Shown in pieces: positions 50,825 through 58,135 of a stretch of DNA of 58,135 nucleotides (position 1 is the stretch's first letter; the number at the start of each line of letters is the position of its first letter). The position numbers were made by a program, and so were the translations under genes. The notes under the pieces were generated by a model, which ran no database searches, was not told the origin of the DNA, and saw only the letters and a program-made list of their open reading frames with translations. Where the stretch lies: the NCBI GenBank assembly GCA_029101005.1, contig JAQXQE010000020.1:1-58135 (forward strand). Direction: 5' to 3'. The DNA comes from Bacillota bacterium (GTDB lineage: Bacteria > Bacillota > Clostridia > Peptostreptococcales > Anaerovoracaceae).

Positions 50825-53800
50825 ATGAAATATGATGGAAAATATTATTTAGGATTAGACATCGGTACTGATTCAGTAGGTTATGCTGTTACAGATGACA
50901 AGTATAATCTTCTCAAATTCCATGGCGAGCCAGCCTGGGGCGTTACAATCTTCGACCAGGGAGCGTTGGCTGAGGAGAGAAGAAGCTTCCGTTCTGCTCG
51001 AAGAAGACTTGATCGTAGACAGCAGAGAGTTGCTCTTGTGCAGGAACTCTTCGCCAAGGAGATTGAGAAAGTTGATGATAGATTCTTCATCAGGCTTCAG
51101 GAGAGTAAGCTCTATAGAGATGAAGTCAATGATAAGCATATTCTATTTAATGATGCGGACTTCACTGACAAAGAATACTATGCGAAATACCCAACCATTC
51201 ATCATCTGATTTGCGATCTGATGGAGAGCAAAGAACCTCATGATGTAAGGCTCGTTTATCTTGCTTGTGCTTGGCTTGTTTCGCACAGAGGTCACTTCCT
51301 CAGCAACATCAGCGTAGACAATGTAGCTGCAATTACAGATTTCAACACGGTATATGATGCATTCCTTCAGTATTTCGTAGATAACGGATATGAAGCTCCT
51401 TGGAATGCAGTTGATGCAGATGCTCTTGGAGCTGTGCTCAAGGCAAGTACTTCAATTACTGTAAAGAACAAGAATCTTACTGCAGTTATTAATCCTAATG
51501 GCAAGGTCAACAAAGATGATAGAGAGGAATTCCCTTTTGGTAGACCTGCGATTATTAAGCTCCTCGCAGGAGGAACTGTTAAACTTAAAGACCTATATAA
51601 CAAGGAGGAATACACAGACCTGGGTTCAATCTCGCTTGGAATGGATGATGATGCACTCGCTCAGATTGCAACAGAGATAGGTGAAGACTTTGACATCATT
51701 GAACAGATGAGAGCGTTATACGACTGGTCTGTTCTTGCAGATGCCTTGGGTGATAATAAGTGTATTTCTGAAGCTAAGGTCAAGGTGTATGAGCAGCACA
51801 AGAAGGATCTTGCTACACTCAAATACGTAGTGAAGAAATATATTCCTGCTGAGTATAATGCAATATTCAGGGATGTAGATAAGGATAACTATGCGGGCTA
51901 TGCTCATCACACAGATGAAGTAACTGGCAGTAAGTTCAAGGTGAAGAATATCGAGGACTTCTCGAAGTTCGTAATTAAGAAAATTGAGAAGATTGAAGTT
52001 GAGGCTGAAGATGTAGTCGCATTCGAGGACATGAAGACAAGACTCGAGAGCAGAAACTTCATGCCAAAGCAGAAGAATACAGACAACAGAGTTATTCCTT
52101 GTCAGCTCTATCATTATGAACTTAGAGAGATTCTTAAGAATGCTGAAACGTACCTGCCATTCCTCAAAGAGGAATCAGATGGTCTCTCTGTTAGTGGCAA
52201 GATAGAATCAATCTTCAAGTTCAAGATTCCATACTTCGTTGGACCACTGAATGCAGATTCAGAGCATGCTTGGCTTGTAAGAAAATCTGACAAGATATAC
52301 CCATGGAACTTTGAGGATGTTGTTGACCTTGACGCAAGTGAGGAGAAGTTCATCCAGAGAATGACAAATACTTGCACATATCTGCCTGGTGAACCTGTTG
52401 TTCCTAAGGATTCACTTGCATATCACAGATTCACTGTACTGAACGAGATAAATAATATTCGCATCAACGGTGAGAGAATATCTGTTGAGCTTAAGCAGGC
52501 TATCTATAATGATCTGTTTATGAATCTCAAGAAGGTGACACGCAGGAAACTCAACGAGTATCTGATTTGCAACGGAGTAATCGAGAAGGATGAGGAAGAT
52601 CTCATCACTGGAATTGATATTGCGATTAATTCAAATCTGTCCTCCCAGATTGCATTCAAGCAGTTACTTAATAGTGGGGTCTTAACCGAGAATGATGTCG
52701 AGAGAATAATAGAAAGAGCTTCATATGCGGAGGACAAGAGCCGCCTTGCCAAGTGGCTTGAGGTAAATTACCCACAGGTTAGCATCGAGGACAGAAAGTA
52801 CATCTGCAGAGTAAAAATTAAGGATTTCGGACGTCTATCGAGAAGATTCCTTACTGAGTTGGAAGGTGTATGCAAAGCGACGGGAGAAGTATATACAATT
52901 CTCTCCGCTCTTTGGAATACGCAGGATAATCTTATGGAACTTCTCTCTGACAGATACACCTTCTCAGAGGAGATTGCTTCATTCCGAGATGAATATTACT
53001 CAACGCATCCAATGAATCTCGAGAGCAAGCTCGACGAGATGTATGTATCGAATGCGGTAAGAAGACCTATATACAGAACTCTTGCAATTGTTAAGGATGT
53101 TGAGAAAGCATTCGGTAAGCCAGCGAAGATATTCGTAGAGACAACACGAAGTGCCGATGACAGTCAGAAGGGCAAGCGAACAAAGAGCAGAAAAGATCAG
53201 ATTCTTGATCTCTATAAGCTGTGCAGAGATGAGGAAGTCAAACTGCTCAAGCAGCAACTCGACGCAATGGGTGAATATGCTGACAACAAGCTGCAGGGTG
53301 ACAAGTTGTTCCTCTACTATATGCAGCTTGGAAGATGCATGTATACCGGTGAGCCTATCGAACTTGAGAAGCTTGGCACTAAGCTGTATGACATAGATCA
53401 CATCTATCCACAAGCAGTAGTTCAAGATGACAGCATTCTGAATAACAAGGTTCTCTGTCTCTCAACGGCAAACGGCGAGAAATCTGACACCTACCCAATT
53501 AAGGACAGCATTCGACATGATATGTATGGATTCTGGTCGATGCTCAATGACGCGGGACTGATTACAGACGAGAAGTACAAGAGGTTGAAGAGGGCTACTC
53601 CGTTCACAGATGATGAGAAATGGGGCTTCATTAACAGACAGCTGACAGAGACATCACAGTCAACTAAGGCCGTTGCATCAGTGCTGAACGACAGATTCCC
53701 AGATGCAGAAATTGTCTACAGCAAAGCAAAACTGGTTTCTGACTTTAGACATCAGTATGGTTTGCTCAAATCCAGAACATTCAACGACCTGCATCATGCA

Positions 53801-54886
53801 AAGGATGCATATCTGAATATCGTTGTGGGCAATGTCTATAATATGAAGTTCACAAAACGTTGGTTCTCTGTTGACTCGAAATACAGCATGAAGACAACTA
53901 CTCTCTTCTCGCATCCACTAGTATGTAACGGAGTTACAGTCTGGAACGGCGAGGAGATGCTTACGCACGTCAAGAAGACCGTTGCTAAGAACAATGCACA
54001 CTTCACTAAGTATTCGTACTTCAAGACGGGCGGACTGTTCGATCAGATGCCAGTGGCTGCCTCCGATGGTCTCGCACCTCTCAAAAAAGGACTCGATACC
54101 TCGAAGTATGGCGGTTACAACAAGTCGGGTGCTATGTTCTATATTCCTGTTCGTTACAAGGCTGGTAAGAAGTCTGACATTCTCATAATGTCAGTTGAGA
54201 TGCAGTTCGGAAAGAAGTTCCTTGCAGATGCGCAGTTTGCAGAGGAATACTCATTCCGCAGACTCAAACACATCCTGGGCAAGCCAGTAGATGAAGTCAG
54301 CTTCCCTATGGGAATGAGACCATGGAAAGTCAACACAATGCTTGAACTTGATGGGTTCAGAGTGTGCATTGCAGGCATTGGAAGCGGTGGAAAGTGTTTA
54401 ATTGCTCAACCAGTTATGCAGTTTGCAGAGAGTATCTACTGGAATAATTACATTAAGCGTATTGAAAGATTTGTAGAGAAATGCACAATAAATAAGAACT
54501 ACATCTATGATGAAGAGTGCGATAAAGTGTCCAAGGAGAAAAACTTGGAACTCTATGATGTCTGCTTAAACAAGTTCAAATCATCCATTTGGAGCAAACG
54601 AGTAAATGCCCCTCTCTCGACATTAGAGAAAGGAAGATGCATATTTGCGCAGCTGGATATCAAAGATCAAACTCGTGCGCTTTCAAACATTATGCAGACC
54701 TTTGGTAGAGTGGCAAGTGGTTGCGACCTTACGTTAATAGGTGGTGCAGGAAGAGCTGCAGCTTGTGTAAACTTCAGCTCGACTGTTTCAAACTGGGGTA
54801 AAAACTATTCGTGCGTTAGAATAATTGATTCTTCTACGTCAGGGCTGTGGATAAGCAAATCTGACAATTTGCTTGAATTATTATGA
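50825..54886 (+). CDS. cas9: CRISPR nuclease Cas9 (type II-A)
   Basis: A 1353-residue Cas9, close to SpCas9 in size. It cuts DNA matching the spacer under guidance of crRNA and tracrRNA. RuvC-I LGLDIGTDSVG has D12; the arginine-rich bridge helix follows (about 53-76); RuvC-II IFVETTRSA has E772; HNH YDIDHIYPQ has H859, with N883 in the STANGEK segment; RuvC-III LHHAKDAYLN has H991 and D994. All nuclease residues are thus kept. The last 240 residues form the PAM-interacting region; no RxR like that of SpCas9 is evident, so PAM choice is unknown. GGGGGAAAG is the ribosome site. cas1 overlaps by four bases. Confidence 0.97.
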   Translation: MKYDGKYYLGLDIGTDSVGYAVTDDKYNLLKFHGEPAWGVTIFDQGALAEERRSFRSARRRLDRRQQRVALVQELFAKEIEKVDDRFFIRLQESKLYRDEVNDKHILFNDADFTDKEYYAKYPTIHHLICDLMESKEPHDVRLVYLACAWLVSHRGHFLSNISVDNVAAITDFNTVYDAFLQYFVDNGYEAPWNAVDADALGAVLKASTSITVKNKNLTAVINPNGKVNKDDREEFPFGRPAIIKLLAGGTVKLKDLYNKEEYTDLGSISLGMDDDALAQIATEIGEDFDIIEQMRALYDWSVLADALGDNKCISEAKVKVYEQHKKDLATLKYVVKKYIPAEYNAIFRDVDKDNYAGYAHHTDEVTGSKFKVKNIEDFSKFVIKKIEKIEVEAEDVVAFEDMKTRLESRNFMPKQKNTDNRVIPCQLYHYELREILKNAETYLPFLKEESDGLSVSGKIESIFKFKIPYFVGPLNADSEHAWLVRKSDKIYPWNFEDVVDLDASEEKFIQRMTNTCTYLPGEPVVPKDSLAYHRFTVLNEINNIRINGERISVELKQAIYNDLFMNLKKVTRRKLNEYLICNGVIEKDEEDLITGIDIAINSNLSSQIAFKQLLNSGVLTENDVERIIERASYAEDKSRLAKWLEVNYPQVSIEDRKYICRVKIKDFGRLSRRFLTELEGVCKATGEVYTILSALWNTQDNLMELLSDRYTFSEEIASFRDEYYSTHPMNLESKLDEMYVSNAVRRPIYRTLAIVKDVEKAFGKPAKIFVETTRSADDSQKGKRTKSRKDQILDLYKLCRDEEVKLLKQQLDAMGEYADNKLQGDKLFLYYMQLGRCMYTGEPIELEKLGTKLYDIDHIYPQAVVQDDSILNNKVLCLSTANGEKSDTYPIKDSIRHDMYGFWSMLNDAGLITDEKYKRLKRATPFTDDEKWGFINRQLTETSQSTKAVASVLNDRFPDAEIVYSKAKLVSDFRHQYGLLKSRTFNDLHHAKDAYLNIVVGNVYNMKFTKRWFSVDSKYSMKTTTLFSHPLVCNGVTVWNGEEMLTHVKKTVAKNNAHFTKYSYFKTGGLFDQMPVAASDGLAPLKKGLDTSKYGGYNKSGAMFYIPVRYKAGKKSDILIMSVEMQFGKKFLADAQFAEEYSFRRLKHILGKPVDEVSFPMGMRPWKVNTMLELDGFRVCIAGIGSGGKCLIAQPVMQFAESIYWNNYIKRIERFVEKCTINKNYIYDEECDKVSKEKNLELYDVCLNKFKSSIWSKRVNAPLSTLEKGRCIFAQLDIKDQTRALSNIMQTFGRVASGCDLTLIGGAGRAAACVNFSSTVSNWGKNYSCVRIIDSSTSGLWISKSDNLLELL

Positions 54887-55761
54887 GTTGGCGGACTGTT
54901 ATAATAACTGAACAATCGAAACTGGATTATCGACTAGGGTATCTTGTTGTGAGAGGGATTGAGACAAAGAAAGTTCTCATTGATGAGATCAAAGTTCTTG
55001 TTATTGAGAATCCAGCAATCTCTCTTACAGGATGTCTTATCGAAGCTTTGACAGAGAAGAAGGTCAAAGTCATATTCTGTGACTCAAAGCGCAATCCGGT
55101 CTCAGAATTGGTGCCTCATCATGGGTGTCACGATTGTTCTGCGAAGATTCGAGTGCAGATTGATTGGGATGAAGATATTAAGGCCTCAATCTGGCAGGAG
55201 ATAATTAGCGAGAAGATTAGAAAGCAGGCAGGAATGCTTAAGAAAGCAAATAAGCTTAAAGAAGCCGAATTATTAAACTCTTATATAGGACAAGTTGAAC
55301 TATATGACACAACAAATAGAGAAGGTCATGCTGCAAAAGTGTATTTCAATGCTTTATTCGGTATGGATTTCTCGAGGAGTGCAGATAATGCAATTAATGC
55401 TGCTTTGAATTACGGATATAGTATATTGCTGTCTGCATTCAATAGAGAAATTACAGCTAATGGATACCTTACACAATTGGGTTTATTCCATAGCAATATG
55501 TATAATCCATTCAATCTAGCATGCGATATGATGGAACCCTATAGGGTGCTTGTAGATCAAATTGTCTATTATGACCAGCCAAAAACGTTTGACAAAGACG
55601 CAAAGCATCAGATGTGGAGCCTTCTTGATGAAACGGTTGTGATAGACGGAACTAGACAATCCCTGTCAAATGCAATCAAAATTTATTCGAGGAGCATCTT
55701 TGACGCAATAAACGAAAGAGATGCTGCATATATAAGACACTACACACTTCCAAACGTATAG
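54883..55761 (+). CDS. cas1: CRISPR integrase Cas1
   Basis: The 292-residue integrase inserts new spacers together with Cas2. Metal ligands fit E147 (NREGHAAK), H203 ([14 protein letters not shown]) and E218 (DMMEPYR). The size and motifs match type II-A Cas1. It overlaps cas9 by ATGA. Codon use is more AT-rich than in chromosomal neighbours. Confidence 0.97.
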   Translation: MSWRTVIITEQSKLDYRLGYLVVRGIETKKVLIDEIKVLVIENPAISLTGCLIEALTEKKVKVIFCDSKRNPVSELVPHHGCHDCSAKIRVQIDWDEDIKASIWQEIISEKIRKQAGMLKKANKLKEAELLNSYIGQVELYDTTNREGHAAKVYFNALFGMDFSRSADNAINAALNYGYSILLSAFNREITANGYLTQLGLFHSNMYNPFNLACDMMEPYRVLVDQIVYYDQPKTFDKDAKHQMWSLLDETVVIDGTRQSLSNAIKIYSRSIFDAINERDAAYIRHYTLPNV

Positions 55762-55777
55762 AATCAAAGGCAATGGT

Positions 55778-56092
55778 ATGAGGTTTATGCGCGTTATCGT
55801 ATTCTTCGATTTGCCTACTGAAACGAACGAGGATCGCAGAAACTACAGATTGTTCAGGAAGGCATTAATCAAAAATGGCTTTATTATGTTGCAAGAATCA
55901 GTGTATTGCAAGCTTATTACTTCGCCTTCAGTTGAACAATCTGTAAAGAATATGATAATGAAGAACAAACCTCCTAATGGCTTAGTTCAAATGCTTACAG
56001 TTACAGAGAAACAATTCTCAAGAATGGAATATATCGTTGGAGAATCAAAGAACGAGGTAATTGATAATGCCGAGAGGTTGATTGTGTTATGA
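55778..56092 (+). CDS. cas2: CRISPR protein Cas2
   Basis: A 104-residue ferredoxin-fold protein that bridges two Cas1 dimers. [18 protein letters not shown] carries the conserved aspartate (D11) and typical DLP motif. It may start at either of two nearby ATG codons (first or fourth). It overlaps csn2 by four bases. Confidence 0.96.
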   Translation: MRFMRVIVFFDLPTETNEDRRNYRLFRKALIKNGFIMLQESVYCKLITSPSVEQSVKNMIMKNKPPNGLVQMLTVTEKQFSRMEYIVGESKNEVIDNAERLIVL

Positions 56093-56751
56093 AATACTGT
56101 TATCCAGGAATAAACAAAGTGATAGATGTTGAGGCTGGTCCTTTTGAGCTAATCATCGAGAACCAGAGGTTGTTCGTTGATGTCATTGATGATATTGTTC
56201 ATCAAATCGAAGGAAATGATGGACAGTCAACACTGTCGAATAAGGATAAACCGCTACCGTTGTCAAAGTATGCAGAGGTAATCTCTACATATGTCCCATT
56301 CGACATCAATCAGAAAAGCTTACTAGCTAAATTATCAAACCGACTTTGTAGTTTAGCAATCGATGAAGATTATTACGAGAAAGCGATTTTGCTAGTGAAT
56401 AGCGTAAATAAGTTCTTGTATGATCTCTCAAATACCTGTGAGGGAAGTATTGAATTCAGCAAGTGTAATATAGAAAGTATAATAAAGGCAACGTCTCCAT
56501 GCTTTAATAATGACTATGCTAGTATAGAGGAGACTTTAATAGACTATTTCGAACTAGTATATTGTTATGATCGAAATAAAGTGTTTTTCTTGGTCAATCT
56601 AAGAAGCTTCCTTTCTGATTCGCAATGTACGAAATTCATAGACACTGTGACTCGGAAAGGCTATCAATGTATAATTATTGAAAGTCTTGAACGTTCTACA
56701 ATAGTTGGTTTAGATAGATTAATAATTGATAAGGATTTGTGCGAAATATAA
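56089..56751 (+). CDS. csn2: CRISPR adaptation protein Csn2
   Basis: A 220-residue protein that fits the short Csn2 family: a ring-forming tetramer that binds DNA ends and helps spacer capture. Its presence defines subtype II-A. The central [10 protein letters not shown]-like part reads STYVPFDIN and the C-terminal strand region reads [11 protein letters not shown]. The leader begins directly after the stop. Confidence 0.93.
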   Translation: MKYCYPGINKVIDVEAGPFELIIENQRLFVDVIDDIVHQIEGNDGQSTLSNKDKPLPLSKYAEVISTYVPFDINQKSLLAKLSNRLCSLAIDEDYYEKAILLVNSVNKFLYDLSNTCEGSIEFSKCNIESIIKATSPCFNNDYASIEETLIDYFELVYCYDRNKVFFLVNLRSFLSDSQCTKFIDTVTRKGYQCIIIESLERSTIVGLDRLIIDKDLCEI

Positions 56752-56825
56752 TTGCACAAGCCCTATGGATAGGCTCTCAGCCTGACAGAGCAAACTGTAT
56801 AATTCAAGATGAAGTTGAATTTGAG
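56752..56825 (+). promoter_or_regulatory. CRISPR leader
   Basis: The 74 bases between csn2 and repeat 1 hold TATAAT at 56798-56803, 23 bases before the array, without a good -35. The leader ends in ATTTGAG (56819-56825). This is the leader-anchoring motif known from streptococcal II-A arrays, where it directs new spacers to the first repeat. Confidence 0.75.
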
Positions 56826-57980
56826 GTTTGAGAGCAGTGCAATTCCATAGGGGTCTCAAACAGGCTTTGATGGTGCGTTTCCTGTGTAGTTGTTTGAGAG
56901 CAGTGCAATTCCATAGGGGTCTCAAACGGCGTGGCTTGGAGATAAGGCTGACTCTTCGTTTGAGAGCAGTGCAATTCCATAGGGGTCTCAAACGGTAGAG
57001 GTTGTAGCAAAGGAAATTGAAGTGTTTGAGAGCAGTGCAATTCCATAGGGGTCTCAAACCATATCGTAAAAGAGGGCAACAAGACGGGTGTTTGAGAGCA
57101 GTGCAATTCCATAGGGGTCTCAAACAATTTCGTTCGCTGAACGTATAACTATCATGTTTGAGAGCAGTGCAATTCCATAGGGGTCTCAAACACGATAGGA
57201 GGCATATAGATGGCAGACAACGTTTGAGAGCAGTGCAATTCCATAGGGGTCTCAAACTCTGTCCGCCATTGCGTAAATGTCATTAGGGTTTGAGAGCAGT
57301 GCAATTCCATAGGGGTCTCAAACGTTCCTGTTGAGCTATCTACTTATGGCCATGTTTGAGAGCAGTGCAATTCCATAGGGGTCTCAAACAACCCTATTAT
57401 TTTTTCCTCCATAAGACCAGTTTGAGAGCAGTGCAATTCCATAGGGGTCTCAAACACACGATACGCCTTGCGATTAATGACATAGTTTGAGAGCAGTGCA
57501 ATTCCATAGGGGTCTCAAACCTATCCTGAACAAGCAGATTTATGCTACTGTTTGAGAGCAGTGCAATTCCATAGGGGTCTCAAACATCGCGACTAAACTT
57601 AGAGCGAGATATGTCGTTTGAGAGCAGTGCAATTCCATAGGGGTCTCAAACCGGAAACAATTTGCATATGATATGCAAGTTGTTTGAGAGCAGTGCAATT
57701 CCATAGGGGTCTCAAACTCGCCAAAATCATTTGGGGTCGAATAGCCGTTTGAGAGCAGTGCAATTCCATAGGGGTCTCAAACTCACGAACTCTTTAATAA
57801 AACCACAAGTGCGTTTGAGAGCAGTGCAATTCCATAGGGGTCTCAAACAATTACGTTCTGAAAATGTATAACTATCCTGTTTGAGAGCAGTGCAATTCCA
57901 TAGGGGTCTCAAACGCTAATTCTGATCAGCTATTTAAGGATAGAGTTTGAGAGCAGTGCAATTCCATAGGGGTCTCAAAC
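56826..57980 (+). CRISPR. Type II-A CRISPR array, 18 repeats and 17 spacers
   Basis: A 36-base repeat begins GTTTGAGAGCAGTGC and ends AGGGGTCTCAAAC. All 18 copies look identical, including the last. Starts: 56826, 56892, 56958, 57024, 57090, 57156, 57222, 57288, 57354, 57420, 57485, 57550, 57616, 57682, 57747, 57813, 57879 and 57945. Spacers are 30 bases, or 29 for spacers 10, 11 and 14. Direction is plus, from the leader and by the GTTTGAGAGC 5' end that pairs with the tracrRNA. Spacers 5 and 16 are homologous to each other. Confidence 0.98.
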
Positions 57981-58125
57981 CGGTGATGATGGTTTCGTAA
58001 CCGCTTAATAACACGGTGCCTTTAACACCGGGATCTCCAATGAGATAATCTAGAGAGAATCAGACTAATTTGGTTTAGACTTTTTTGACTTTTTCGAACT
58101 GTCTAAAAAACTCTGGAGGTATCTC
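57981..58125. other. Region after the last repeat
   Basis: No repeat-derived sequence follows the last perfect repeat. CGGTG/CACCG forms a hairpin (58014-58030), and TTTAGAC (58074-58080) faces GTCTAAA (58101-58107) as an inverted repeat just upstream of the next gene start, a possible operator. Confidence 0.4.
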
Positions 58126-58135
58126 ATGGATCAAG
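58126..58135 (+). CDS. Start of a gene cut by the window edge
   Basis: ATGGATCAAG follows CTGGAGG with seven bases between. Only three codons (M-D-Q) are visible, so nothing can be said about function. Confidence 0.55.

Noticed and set aside
56719-57255. A long minus-strand reading frame through the array with a repeated LRPLWNCTALK peptide
   Set aside because: It is the translation of the CRISPR repeat with open spacers, not a gene. It did reveal the matching DSYTFSERN spacers.

Overview
The window looks like a chromosomal segment of an anaerobic, low-to-mid GC Gram-positive bacterium of the Clostridia. The evidence is strong GGAGG ribosome sites, D-alanylation genes (dltABCD plus a DltX-like peptide), FtsEX with a LytM hydrolase, NAD-dependent ligase beside PcrA, RqcH, a CBS-type family II pyrophosphatase, an [FeFe]-hydrogenase-like protein and glutamate dehydrogenase. 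Amino-acid fermenters of the Anaerovoracaceae/Mogibacterium type would fit, but that placement is inference.

Layout: (1) 1-11,544 holds rqcH, the yicC-gmk-rpoZ group, a fused shikimate dehydrogenase-like/shikimate kinase gene, gpmI and a solitary AddA-like helicase-nuclease with a long C-terminal extension. (2) 11,545-14,800 holds gapA and gdhA on the minus strand, separated by a structured repeat element. (3) 14,900-25,060 holds pcrA-ligA, mgtE, a split transketolase and an amino-acid ABC transporter with arginine-box-like sites. (4) 25,200-36,840 is a dense plus-strand block: ftsE-ftsX-LytM protein, recJ, S41 protease, Sfp-like transferase, recX, tcdA, rmuC, phosphoesterase, lipid kinase-like gene and a D,D-carboxypeptidase. 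(5) 36,890-40,560 holds tRNA-Ser(CGA), a small membrane protein, aroD and a VTT-family protein, with two large structured intergenic elements. (6) 40,600-44,950 is the dlt operon. (7) 45,098-50,597 holds the hydrogenase-like protein, pyrophosphatase, a papain-fold amidase-like gene and a HAD phosphatase. (8) 50,665-57,980 is a complete type II-A CRISPR-Cas locus (tracrRNA, cas9, cas1, cas2, csn2, leader, 18 repeats). The start of another gene lies at the right edge.

The CRISPR locus appears intact. Cas9 keeps its nuclease residues, the tracrRNA anti-repeat matches the repeat over a 23-base run, and the leader ends in ATTTGAG directly before repeat 1. Two non-adjacent spacers encode the same nine-residue peptide with only synonymous differences, so they were probably taken from homologous genes of related phages in the same register.

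The most novel-looking material is a set of intergenic elements. Two copies of about 300 bp (12,805-13,098 and 39,971-40,274) share a 22-base identical core and hairpins whose stems differ between copies yet remain paired. Copy A has 18-bp terminal inverted repeats and a 5-bp flanking duplication. Each copy is bracketed by its own hairpin word. A more distant relative (37,126-37,510) has two 61-bp-spaced inverted ends around a similar core. No transposase gene is present in the window.
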